DNA from: Bugula neritina
Lineage: Eukaryota; Bryozoa; Gymnolaemata; Cheilostomatida; Bugulidae
Length of the DNA stretch: 60,000 bases
Assembly: GCA_964035545.1 (NCBI GenBank)
Contig: OZ037765.1
Coordinates: forward strand, 22,640,495 to 22,700,494
Reading direction: 5' to 3'
The notes beneath the pieces were generated by a model. It was not told where the DNA came from, searched no databases, and saw only the letters and a program-made list of their open reading frames with translations. The translations under genes and the position numbers were made by a program. Shown in pieces: positions 1-12,200 of this stretch. Numbering within the stretch: the first letter of the stretch is position 1; each line of letters begins with the position of its first letter.

Positions 1-490
<490 letters not shown>

Positions 491-498
491 TATTAATG

Positions 499-573
499 AT
501 TTTATTTCCCACTACAGCTTCGTAATTGCTACACTAAAAACTTTGTGCTGCTATGCTATATATATAAATATAA

Positions 574-615
<42 letters not shown>

Positions 616-672
616 CATAGCAGCACAAAGTTTTTAGTGTAGCAATTACGAAGCTGTAGTGGGAAATAAAAT
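499..672. repeat. Long palindrome with (TA)n centre, fold-back element
   Basis: The left arm at 499-560 is the exact reverse complement of the right arm at 611-672, 62 bases with no mismatch seen. The arms are separated by about 50 bases of TA-rich spacer, which itself extends the stem. The arms contain AACTTTGTGCTGC (539-551) and its complement (620-632). The same core occurs in a hairpin inside the seipin intron near 58.85-58.94 kb. A fold-back or MITE-like non-autonomous element is the simplest reading; no coding capacity is present. Perfect arm identity suggests a recent insertion or ongoing gene conversion between the arms. Confidence 0.9.
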
Positions 673-1574
673 TATTTATATCTACATTAAAGGGAAATTT
701 AATATTGGTTTGAAGCTTATTTCATGCAGAAAATTTTGCTCACCTTCACCTTTCAAGCTGTATTTTTTTGTAAAGCCTGTGATAAAAGGTAGAACAATCT
801 CAATAACAAAGTAACTCGCTCACCCAGAAAATTCATGTTGAACAAATCTCAACACCGTTGCATATACATGCAAGAACTGTTTAAGCTTTGCTATCAGTGA
901 TTTACTTTAGAATATCAGCAACTTTCATCACGATGAGCTATCTACCCAACATGTCCCACTTGTAGAGTAAATTTAATTTTAAAAATTGAGTTGCTATTCC
1001 TGAAATTAGTTTCAATTATTTTCCAACAATGTCTCAAAGACTATGTTATAGTTTCTTTTCAAAGACCTCAAACATATTTATTGATTCAAGCTTTGTTTAT
1101 TAATAATTAATTTAAAATTATACAATGCATTATTACTGTGTATTCTGAATATACACAAAGTCCGTTTTGAGTCACATAAACCCTTTATTTTCTGATGACT
1201 TACATTTGATACAGTTAGGATAGAATATAAACTAATGGCCAATAAGTTTTTTAAATAGTCACACTAAAAAAATCATTTACCAAACACCTTTCATGAAACT
1301 AAAGAACAAAACTCCACTTTTACAGAGTTGGTTTGATTAGCAGTAGCTACTACAAACAATGAATTGAAATTATAGTCATATAGTTGTATTTAAATGGCTA
1401 CAAAGTTCATTACATAAACGCAATATAAATATGAACGAGAGGTAATAACTCCTACTTCAGTAAATCAATAATAGGTTGATTATAAATGTAACACAGGTAA
1501 CTGAACAATTCCTTGAACAGAGCACAAAGTAATATAATTTAGAACAACATAGCTTAATAAAATGACGAATTTCG
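673..1574. other. 3' flank of the MADF-BESS gene, no gene seen
   Basis: AT-rich sequence without a supported gene. It should hold the 3' untranslated region of the minus-strand MADF-BESS gene. Several minus-strand AATAAA signals occur (TTTATT on the + strand), for instance at 1184-1189, but none can be preferred from sequence alone. Confidence 0.5.
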
Positions 1575-4500
1575 TCATCCGGTGTACAAATCTTTTGGCT
1601 TCTCTGGAAGCGCTGGTTGACTTTCTATAGTCTCTGAAACCAAAGACATAATCCTGGATTTCAAACGAATGCTATCAAGTTGAGAGAGCTGACGGAAGAT
1701 AGGTGGTAACTGCATTGCGAAATGGTAATGTTCGTCCTCAATTTCTCTCGGCTTTGACACACACTTCACAACGTCTGCTATTAAAGAGAGTGATTGCACA
1801 ACTCCCTCTGGTGTTGGAATACTCTGATCCTGAGTGTTGAGTTCTATTGGGGGCACACTAGAGGTTATGTTATCTGAATGTTGAGTGGGTTGACTAGGAG
1901 AAGCAAGAGTGGCAGGTGAAGGGAAACACGAAAGCTGTGCTGAGGATGCGGGTGAAAGGGATAAAGGAGGCAATGAGTCATCCATAACGGGAGAAGATGG
2001 AGATCTCCTAATTGTAAAGCTGGCTTTTCTCCTGAAACAATATTTATATGATTAATTATATTAAGTTTGTTTTTTCATAGACTAGTGCCTTCAAAAATAT
2101 TATTCAAAACTCAATTGATAAACTCAATTAAAATTTTAAAATATTAGTCATCACATCAGCTTATTTTTTATCATAAGTTTTCTCCCTCAAGTACCATAAT
2201 AATTGCAGTGTCTGTCTCAATTTTTCATGTTGTGAAAAGGCAAAAAAAACAAAAAGTTTTTAAAAATACTCCAGTTAAAATAGTCTTGAATCTTCTATAA
2301 TATAAACTTCCTACAACTAAGTATAAATGTTACAACATTTTATGCTAAGTCTGTTAATATTTTACTATGAATCACATGAAGTTATTTATTAATTTAGTTT
2401 TCTCAAAGTCTATAATTACGCATGACAATCACCCATATAAAATGCTTCTTTCCATGTATAAGCAAAATATACTGTCTATAAATACATAAATAAAATATTA
2501 TAAACAACAAGTCAAACTTTTCGACTCAAAATAACATATTAAGATGTATAGTATTTGGTCAGTCTTAGTTGCAGTTAATTTTTAAACGATGTAGATGTAG
2601 ATGTAACAACAACTGCTGATATGTCAGAAGGAAACTGTAAATTATGAGCTGTACGCAAAGTTTTAATTTTTCAACAAAAAACATCATGTTTCACTATGGG
2701 GGAATAACTCTGCAATACTGATCCATAACTAAAGAGAGAACAAAATTAGTACACTACCTAGTTAACTTTGGGCAGTAGCGACTATACCACTGCATGTTCT
2801 CCCAATATGGCCAGCTGGGAGTGGTCATTTTAATTTCACTTCTTCGGTTTCTTAACATTGTCCGTTTGACGGCAGTAAAGCGATCTCGTAAAGATCGCCA
2901 TCGCTCTGGACAGGGAGTTTCTAAAATTTGTCAATACTAGTTTTAGTTAGCATGCAAATAATTTTGTAAAAAAATTAATACTTGCTATGAATATGTTAAG
3001 AGACAAATTTACATTTGCTGAAATTCTGAATAATGAAAAGACATGATTAAATAAAATAGTACTTTTTACATTTAAATTTAAATAAATAACCGAACCCAAG
3101 TTATAAATGACTGAAAGCTTCATTAAAAGTCAAAACTAAAAGCTCTAATTAATGCTTGTAGTGATGGAAATAAATAAAATTAAAACTTAAGACCTAAAGT
3201 TACTTACAATCAGCAAAATTAAAATGATAAAATATTCCAGTGGTATACTCATAGACACATAATGGTACAAAAACAAAATATGAACGAAAATAAAGGTACA
3301 GTAAAGCTAAGAGCTTCTCCCCTCACTTCATAAGAAATGTGGGATACAAAATCAATATAAATATGAACTATGTTGCTAGCATAGAAAATGTTGAGCTGCT
3401 GATATCATGAATAAAACACAGTCCTTAAAACATATTTACACACTAAACTGTGAAAATTACAGTTACGTATTACACATCTGTGTACTAAACATTATAGTTA
3501 AGCAAGTGGATTACACATTTTTACTAGTTTAGATGACAAAAGAGTGTTTAAAGTAGAATGTGTCCGATAAAATTAAAGTGTTTTACATGATTCACCAGCT
3601 TTTTCTTGTACTAAGCACAAAAAACTTAAGTTATCATGCTGGTTTTGTCATCAAAAATAAACAGCTAGTAAAATATAACAAAATAAATGCTTTAGTACAA
3701 CAATTCATATGATTCCTACTATAAAATAATGAGTAACTTTGTTAACTAAAATAGTTTAATGGTATAAAATAAAAGTAATCATAATGACCAGCTGAAACCT
3801 AGATAAGGAATAACCTATGGTATAAATAGAGTAGAAGTAGAGTTGAAAAAGTTTTAATAATGCTAGCAAATAATAGTAGTATTAAAATATTGATATTTGT
3901 AAAACAAAGTCATCGTACTCTAAATTACAGCAATAGTTAACTACTCAAGTAAAATAAAAATATATAATTTTCCACCCAACATTTATAATGCGTCCCGATT
4001 AAAGCACTAAAATATGCATATATTGAAGTTCATGAGACAGCGGAAGCTATAACTATCATTATGATAACGATGATGTTGACAATTATGATTTATCTACTTC
4101 TAGCAATAGGTATTATCATCAATTGACTAAACTATTTTTTATAAATAACTAAAATAAAATTACAAAACAAAATAACTCACATAAAATTACATAATAAATA
4201 TGAAGAGAGCGCAATCACACATCAGTCATTACATCAAAATAATGTATAATAATTAGTATAAATATCATTTACTGTTTAAAATATATTTATATAATCATAT
4301 TTATAGTGATAGTCATACATATATAATATTTTTTGCATTATGACTACCAAGCAGAATGAGTGTAAGTTTCCTTCAATAAAAACATAAATTATTAAATAAT
4401 ATTATCATTAAATATTAATAACTAAATATATATTATGATAATAAAAATAACAGTTTGTAACTTAGGTAAAGCTAATAAAACTAAACGAGTAATTCACTTA

Positions 4501-4966
4501 ATTAGCTAATACCAATAGTAATACTAATTATAATGGCAAGGGTTTAATAACAATAGTAATAGTGATAATTATACATAATACAAGAATAGTCACTAGTGGT
4601 ACTTTTGAATTAAACTAAAACATAAAGTTAAACTAATACTGTCAAACAGCTCAAACTGAAACTTCCAATTTTAAATTTAATGAACTACAGTGAGTACTTA
4701 TTTGTTATTTGAATTGCTTATAGTTAAATTGTTAAAATACTGCTATTTCAGTTTTCAATAAAAAAATTGAAAAAAGAAGAAATACCATTAGGTAAAGGTG
4801 GGTACCGCTCCTCTACTTTATTGGTAATTTCAGCCCAAATTTTAGGTCTCGTAACTTTTGTATCCCTGTAATCAACATGAGCAGGATCATATAAGGCTGG
4901 ATACTCTTTAACGAGAGAAATAAGTAGTTGAGTTCTTCCAGCGGTGTTATTTGAGAAATCTGTCAT
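1575..4966 (-). CDS. MADF-BESS domain transcription factor (Adf-1-like)
   Basis: Three phase-compatible exons on the minus strand, 4786-4966, 2758-2920 and 1575-2031, join into a 266-residue protein. Residues about 12-115 form a MADF (Myb/SANT-like) DNA-binding domain: LISLVKEYPALYDP, then RPKIWAEI, then ERWRSLRDRFTAVKR, then WPYWENMQWY. A Ser/Pro-rich linker follows. A BESS-like motif lies near residues 217-247 (FAMQLPPIFRQLSQLDSIR...). The domain order is that of Drosophila Adf-1-type regulators, in which MADF binds DNA and BESS mediates protein contacts; a nuclear location is inferred. Splice sites are canonical GT/AG; junctions split codons for Glu61 and Arg115. The start has A at -3. The gene is transcribed away from the Hox genes. 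MADF genes are often multicopy and weakly conserved, so no orthologue is named. Confidence 0.87.
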
Positions 4967-6501
4967 GCTTTTAATGTCATTAGACCTGGCTTAAAGTTAG
5001 TGAGCTTGACATTTTAAAACTTTGCTTGCAACTTGGGCTTATAACATAATTTACGGGAAATGAGTTATTAATGCTATTAATGGAAAAGAGCGCTTCAAAG
5101 TTTCCTAGAACGGAGCTGTGGCAATCAGGTAATAAAAGTTGTTTTCTCTTGCTTTAATTAATTGTTGAGAGGACAATCTTTAAAATAGACATCTCATTAA
5201 AATGGTATCAGGGAGCTTGCGTATTAATTTGTGTGCTGTGCAGCTGCTGTTGGAGGGTTTGTCCCCTTGTCAGCACAGAATATAGTACCATGGTCAACAC
5301 TTTTGCAATAGAAAAAACATATGTTTCTACTAAACCACATTTAAAAGGTGTGCATGTAAACTCAAGCCAAAGACCTCACGTAATTCTAGGAGCCCACCAC
5401 AATGAGTTTATGGTCATAGTTAGAGAGCCCTATATTCATATTATAATGTATTTTAGTTATAATCTACAGACTTCTTCAGGGTTGTATAATGTTCAAACAA
5501 TTTTGTTTTATAATAAACTTCGTGCTCATGCTGACTTGAAGTTTCTGTTGGGTTTTGAAGTACCCAATAATATCAAAACTACAGTCTTCAAGCCTTTAAG
5601 ACTGCACTTGTTATATTACATAAGCTGCACTAGAATATCACAGCTTAAAAAATATTTGTATGCTAATTGTAGCTCTTTATAAACACCACCCTATAATCAA
5701 CTAACCCAGCGACAAAATATTTTACCAGCTATGAAACATATATTACCGTATTTTATTATTCAGCTCGTAGGCTAATCAATATATAAGTTTTTACATGTTT
5801 TTCCCAGTTGAATGGTAATCATTTTATTATAAGCTCTCTAACGTATTCCTGCATTGTGGTTGGTTCACACTGTGAAACCTGATTTAAAATCTGCTGAGTA
5901 TGAAAAGTCATGTTTAGTCGCCTACATCTAGGTTATTGCTGAAGTGGGTAACAACTTCTCGACCCTCCAGATCACTGTGTTTTCAGTTTATCAGCTGCTA
6001 TAAAGGAAATTTGGCTTTATTATTAATAAAATGCTGCAGGAAATATTCTGTTTCTTAATAATCAAACCACCAATAATAGGCATCATAGCTGAACTCCAGT
6101 TAAGTTTTATTTCTATTAGGAAAAGCTGGAATCTGAATACTAGAAAGCAACCTCAGTGCTTAACCAATCAATATGTAGTTGTCAATTTTTTTATTAGTTT
6201 GCAGTTTTAGTTGCTTTTCTTAGTATCATGTATTAAAATTTATAATAAATCTATTTCATTATACTATCACTTTGGTAATTAGGCCAAACAAAATATGAAT
6301 TGTTTCACCTTGTGTGATTAGAGGTCTCACGATACAACTGTAACCTAACTGTTGAGAGCATGATTGACTACACCACTGATCAAAGCAAGTTAGTACTTAG
6401 TAGTATAACAGAAGGTCTTCAACTTGCTAAGGGCTATATACTAGTATGGTGTTTCTGACTTGGTGAATACCAGGGCTAGGACTAGGACTAGCATCCAGAC
6501 T
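4967..6501. other. Upstream flank of the MADF gene; one unexplained ORF
   Basis: This stretch presumably holds the MADF gene promoter, but no clear TATA/initiator pair was picked out. A 149-codon + strand open frame occupies 5233-5682 and is described separately. The rest is AT-rich sequence with no recognisable gene. Confidence 0.4.
5233..5682 (+). CDS. Unrecognised 149-codon ORF, doubtful gene
   Basis: An uninterrupted frame of 149 codons begins about 270 bases from, and divergent to, the MADF gene start. It is unusually long for non-coding sequence of this composition. The translation starts with a Cys-rich stretch (MLCSCCWRVC) and includes Ile/Tyr/Leu-rich segments, but no domain, signal peptide or repeat that I recognise. 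A second in-frame Met at 5290 follows a Thr codon. It could be a decayed mobile-element fragment, a lineage-specific gene or chance. No splice evidence or neighbour supports a function, so the entry is a flag and not a confident gene. Confidence 0.15.
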   Translation: MLCSCCWRVCPLVSTEYSTMVNTFAIEKTYVSTKPHLKGVHVNSSQRPHVILGAHHNEFMVIVREPYIHIIMYFSYNLQTSSGLYNVQTILFYNKLRAHADLKFLLGFEVPNNIKTTVFKPLRLHLLYYISCTRISQLKKYLYANCSSL

Positions 6502-6886
6502 GGCCTGGCTTCGGCTCGCGTGAATCACACAAAACTCGTGTGACGATTTTCGTGTGTTATCCTCTTGTTATGACCAGCCACACACTCGTCAGACGAAACA
6601 CATAATAAAAGTCTGTGAATGAGTCTTGCACGACATACAAACAGCAGAAAATTGCCAAAAAAGATAAACGTGGTAGAAATAAAATAACTACTGTTGCTAA
6701 AATTATATTGACCAATCAAATGGTGCTTATAGTTAATTGCGATTTTTTTTTTTTTTGTCCATCGTCTTCGTTGGGTGCACCCAACGAAGACGATTTTGTT
6801 TAAATTCCCGCAAATTTGATTGTACGTTTGTGTTTTCGTGTCAAATAGATGGTTTTGTGTGATTCTCACGAGTGTGAGGCCAGGCC
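6502..6886. mobile_element. MITE-like element with inverted ends and central palindrome
   Basis: The left end (from 6502, GGCCTGGCTTCGGCTCGCG) and the right end (to 6886) are imperfect inverted repeats of about 35-40 bases, sharing GGCCTGGC and GAATCACACAAAAC. Inside is a 34-base perfect palindrome at 6761-6794 centred on GTGCAC. The element is about 385 bases, has no transposase, and its GC-richer, CG-containing ends stand out from the AT-rich surroundings. No clean target-site duplication was identified. Open frames crossing it on both strands (6525-6932 and 6615-6803) are side effects of this composition. Confidence 0.7.
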
Positions 6887-8190
6887 TTAAGACAGGACCA
6901 GTTACAGAGCTAGTACCAGAGTTAGTGCCCACTTATAAAATGCCATTTTCTTCTGCGAATGCAGACAAAATCTAAATAATTTGAATTATTGCCTAGACAT
7001 GTATATTCATTACTCAAATATTATGTAAGTGCAGTAATTGAAAAAGGTTCTGTTGTAGATGATAAATTAGCAAAAGCAGTTAAATGATCTTGTAAGAATT
7101 TCGTGAAGATAAATGAAAAACATAGGCTAATAACTACCAAACAGATATTTTGGAAGTAGTCCTAATGGTTTATAGCTTTGTAGCCGTAGAACTAAGACTA
7201 AAGAAGAAACTATCATCTGCCTGGAAGTTTGGCCAGCTTAAAAAGCTCAGGCTTCACAAGGAGTTTCAAGTAAAGCTAAATTAAAAGGAAGCAATAATCA
7301 ATCTTAGTTCATTGTTACTGTCTTAAGCTATGTGAGTGTTAATATTTATAATTACAGTTATAAGCAAGTTTGTTTTTGACTATAACATATAAACACATTG
7401 TTGAGTGCTTACTATTACCGTTGCAGGTCTATAGTTGAGACACTGAACACAATGAATATATAAATAATTGTGAATTACAATAACAGAGAGTGCAGAGTTT
7501 AAACATCTGTTACATTTACACAAGGTAGTTATTTCAGAAAGTATTGTTTAAGAAATGTGTTATTATGGTATTATATGGTCATGTGGAGAATATTCTTGGT
7601 ACCAGTCTTGGTCAGATTATAATTATAATAGTGGTGCAGCTCTTTAGTTCTTAAGCTGTGTTTAGCTAGACAACATCCTTTCTACCAACTCCTCTTCATA
7701 ATAAAGCAGAACTCCTTCACCTTCAGCTATCCACAGAAAGGTATGCAAGCAATCTACTTCTTTATTCATCTTTTAAAATTGTTTTTATTTATTATTAATT
7801 AAGTTATTGCTGATTATAAGCTAGAAGCTATTGCAACTAATATTCACCTAGAGTACTAAAATTATTAATATAGCATTACTACTACTATTAGTTTCGGGCA
7901 TTTCCAATGAACAAAAGTGTAAATATAACTATTAAAATAACCATATAGTTTATTACATGTTGATGTATACTAATACATATATATATTTTTTTTTTCTAAT
8001 TTGCTTTTACTCAACAATGATAACAAAATTAAATAAGAATTAGAAGTTCTACTTATATCTATCTGGTAATAAATTTAAAAATCTGAGTTTATGAATAACA
8101 GTGTCCTATGCATTGTATTGTGTTATTTTATTTTTAGAAACCAACCTTCTGTTCAGAATTCAATTTATTACTCACATAGAACTAGATGAG
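6887..8190. other. Intergenic, no gene seen
   Basis: AT-rich sequence. Just right of the MITE are short degenerate 12-base repeats of the type GAGCTAGTACCA (about 6896-6930). No coding region, RNA gene or further repeat was recognised. Confidence 0.4.
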
Positions 8191-9244
8191 ATGGAAAAAT
8201 ATACTTACAGTAAGTTGATTACTTACCACTTCTAGTTTTATTGTGAATAGCCTATCCATGCATATTGAATGTAATATTTATATATTGGTTATATGAATAT
8301 TATCTTAAATAATTAACATAAATAGATAAACAATTACTGCCTTCTATAAATAGTGAGCGTTTTTATTAATTGAAAATTGTGACAAATTATCAAAACTAAT
8401 AACTAGTAGCATTCTACGCATGCTACTTTATGGACATACTGTACAGTATCTCTCCAAAGAAGCATCCAGTCAAATATAATTTTTGATTTAGAGGACATGT
8501 AGTACTTTAAACTTACAACTTGTGTTGATATTTGTGTTTAAATGTGTGCTGATAATTGCAATTCTATGAAGTAACTCATTGTGCAACTATGTTATTTTAG
8601 CTCAGCTTAAACTTTCAACTTGCAAGTTAAATGTTATTAGTAGGCAGACAACCCAACTTGCGAAAAGTGTCAACTAAATTAAAACTTCTCAAAAAACTAC
8701 CTGCTATGGGATCACTAAATGTAGCAAAAAATTTGAGGTCACTAATTGTGCAGCGTTGGCATATGCAGTTTTTACTAACAATCTAGCTGGAAAGCCCTCC
8801 TGCAGTGACCCCAAACTTTATGCTGCATTAAATAGATTCTCATCTGCATGGACGTTTTCTTTATTTGTTATTATAGACTCAGCTGCAGTCACTTCACCAA
8901 AGAATGGCCATATCATAGAGGGCACAACTCCACTATTGGAAATGACTGAAGAGAATACAACTCCACAAGTGAAAAGTCCTGTAAAGAACATAACTCCACT
9001 AGTGAAAGGTTCTGTAGAGGACACAACTCCACAAGTGAGAGGTTCTGTAGAGGACACAACTCCACTGAATCCTGACTTGAGTGGAAAATCAAAGCAAGCG
9101 ATCATAATTGCTGCAGTTACTGAAGAAATTGAGAGACACAAGAAAAACTATGAACAACAAAAAAATGCTGGCAGCCATACATTAGCGGCAGCAGAAGTTT
9201 TTGCTGCTTCAACTAAAATAGTGAAACAATTTCTCAAGGACTAA
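8191..9244 (+). CDS. Hypothetical small protein with 11-residue repeats
   Basis: Proposed two-exon model. A 19-nt exon, 8191-8209 (ATG with G at -3 and +4, followed by the strong donor GTAAGT), joins phase 1 to phase 1 with a terminal exon, 8877-9244, giving 128 residues. The terminal exon has a good acceptor (TTTGTTATTATAG) and encodes about three to four copies of an 11-residue unit like GSVEDTTPQVR, produced by a 33-base tandem DNA repeat at about 8930-9066. A charged, helical-looking tail follows (EEIERHKKNYEQQKNAG) with Ala-rich flanks. No family is recognised. The second exon has coding-like composition; the first is much less certain, and other 5' exons could exist. A repeat remnant of the seipin-intron hairpin family lies in the intron at about 8800-8830. 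Confidence 0.35.
8930..9066. repeat. 33-base tandem repeat, in frame
   Basis: Imperfect tandem units built on ACAACTCCAC..AGTGAAAGG..TCTGTAGAGGAC. The spacing is a multiple of three and keeps the reading frame open through all copies, which supports its being translated. The last two units are nearly identical, suggesting recent duplication. Confidence 0.8.
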
Positions 9245-12200
9245 CCACTATGTTATATAGTACTACTAGCTAAAGTAGCTATTATAACACATAGTACTAC
9301 TAACTAGTACTGTATTATATACATAGAGGAAAGCTTGGTCTGGTATAATAATATAACCTACTTGTACTGTGTTCGACTAAATAATTGATAACATCCAATA
9401 AGTTGAGTATACCATCAACTACTAGTATTATACTGTGTGTAATGCACAGCATTATACTGTGTGTAATATACAGCATTATATACTATTATATATAGTGTAA
9501 TATGTCATGTATGCACATTATAATACATGTTTATATATACTCTATACACTTCAATTTATCCCTTTAAAAGGAGTCATGTGCTCATTAAGTTAAGAGAACA
9601 TTACTCCCCTTAAATTATTATGTTATTCATATTTTTGAGAACAAGCAACTTTTGTAAAGATACAGTATGCCTGCTATGCTGCTTAATGTTCTTATCGCGT
9701 GATCATATTAGGCTATAAATATGTTACAGCTGTACTGGCACATCATATTTAAACTATACATTAAGAATTTGTCATACCTATTTAATAGTACACCAATATG
9801 CTTAATCTTTCGGTCTTATTGATAAACGCTGTTACTTAGATGAGTCTTAGATCTTTCTGCTAACACTGTGTTAGTTACATTTCAACCTGAGCTCTGAATC
9901 ATTTGTGGCTAAATTAAATTTTGATCGGAAGGTTTAAATATGATATTATAATACCAAACGTTAGCCAGCTAGCACTAATCCACTGTCTTCCTACAGTTGA
10001 AAGGTTTTGGCTGACCAGCTGCTTTAAGATGGGAGTTTTCCCTTTTTGACCTCTACTCGTTATCGCATGATTAAATCGCAGGTTTTCACATCAATAGGCA
10101 AACAAATTTACTTGTTGATTGCCTATTTCAATCTCATGTACACTATATAGAGTATTCTTTAGCAACAATATTGGCAGCCATTTTGTTGCACATAAACAGG
10201 GTATACACTACCAGCTGTATGTTTGACGGTCATTCAAATGAGAACTGCTGAGTGGTGCCACCCTTATGCTAGTATCACTCTATACTGATGGAACAGTAAA
10301 GCAGTCATCCAACTATAAAGCTACACCTAACTTTGTCAAGCTCAAGAAACTCACAGAGGTGTATAAACACTGAAGTGTTCACACAAAGCCAACAGTGCAT
10401 GACTACTGCAAATTACTCCATTATTTGGTGAAAACCTTGCCAGCATTAATAATTGACTACTTAACTGTTCACGGGTCATAATAGAATGACTTCTCGTTTT
10501 ATCTTTCTCAACTACATTTTAGAAAAATTAAAAATGTTTAACTGCTATATTTCATTACACCATCACTTTTTATTGATCTCAATTTAATACAATATTCAAC
10601 AAAAACATAAATTATAATACAATACAATACAATAGGATACAATACCATCCAATGCAACAGTATTGATAATAAGTTACGCTACTATTTATGGTTTCCAAGA
10701 ATTTCTTTTATATATAGATTCTCTAAGCAAGACCATGAATACACGAAAGTTGAGAATATTAACAATAGTTTTTTATTATGCTAAAGAAATTATTAAAAGT
10801 GAGTATCTTTTTGTCCTATTTTGATCAAAACTTCTATTAGAATTGTTTGCTAATAACTTTTTACAAATTTTACTTTAATTGTTTGTTGTTAGTAAGATGT
10901 GCCGAGCAGCCGGTATATATTTTCTTGACGCAAAAAATATCTAACCAGACCTTGAGGCTGCAAGACTTTTGGCAGATAGCAAAGTATGCCAGAATACTTG
11001 TATTTTTGGTCGCCAAATACCTGCAAAAAATAAACAATGAAAGCACATTCTGCAACATTTATGTGCTGTATATTTATAAAGAATAACAACTGTTTTTGCT
11101 CACAAAATTCTTTCAAAGTAATCCTTTATCCATTAGACTTAATTTAAGTCCTAAAGCATGTCTAATATATATTTCAAATAAAGAACCACTATAGATTATA
11201 TTATTTCCATATAGGCCAAATACGTTTGTTGAATAAAACAAATGACTTGATTTTATTTTAAAAAGTTATTAAAAAAAGTTGCTATCAGAACAAGCATTAT
11301 GATATATTTGCAACACCTGAAATTTATAGGTAGCTTAGTTGAGGTTGGGTTTATATTTCCATAAAATACAACTTTTTATAAAAGAAACTTGCATCCGCTA
11401 AGAACAACTGTATTTCCACGTGTATAGATACAATTACTTTGGGTTGCATATTTACATGTGCATACAAGGCCATATTTACCAGCTGCACTAAATACAGTTT
11501 CCAATTTTTCTTAAAATAAACTCCTTAAAAATTTTTACTAATTTGATTTGAAGTAAATGTTGAAATGTGTACACAACTTATTTGAGTTTTATGTAATGGT
11601 CTTTCCAAATAATACATATATCTCAATTTCTTGCTTTATTAAAATTTTAGCATCTTACAAAAAGTAACTATGAACGAAGCAAATAAGCAGTTAAAATCTT
11701 TCGGCTGAGCTATCCAGCTAAAAATCTTTTAGTACAGAATTAGGTGTTAAAAGCATTTTTCAATTTTTGTGAAAGCTATGCAAATATTTATGCTCACTGA
11801 GCAACATGAAATGTATAATTTAATTGTAGCCTGAACTTTTTGCACCGACTATGAAAACAAATTAAATTACGGGCAGTTTTAATTTTAACCACTTAGTAGC
11901 TGTACATATTTATAGCTAACGCTAACCACTTGAAGCCTGGGGAAATCTGGTTCTGTGGTGAGTTGAGTATAGCTGTACTGCAAAAAATAGCTTAAGCTTT
12001 AGGTTTAGCTTTAAATTTTTACTTGAATTTAAATTGATTTTGCAAAAAATAAGTTGGTATTAAATTCAGAAATTATAAAAAGCTTTAAATGTATTATCTA
12101 TTTGTAATTTTTAAGTAACTGCAATTTCCTTTTTAATTAATAAAAATTAATATTCATTGGCAATTTTGCTCGTCTAACAGCTTAACGTGCTGATTTCAGA

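Noticed and set aside
6525-6932. 135-codon minus-strand ORF and a 62-codon + strand ORF
   Set aside because: Both cross the MITE-like element at 6502-6886 and have no domain; they follow from its composition.
8818-9141. 107-codon minus-strand ORF opposite the repeat-protein exon
   Set aside because: The same tandem repeat opens both strands; the + strand has the splice signals and a better C-terminus.
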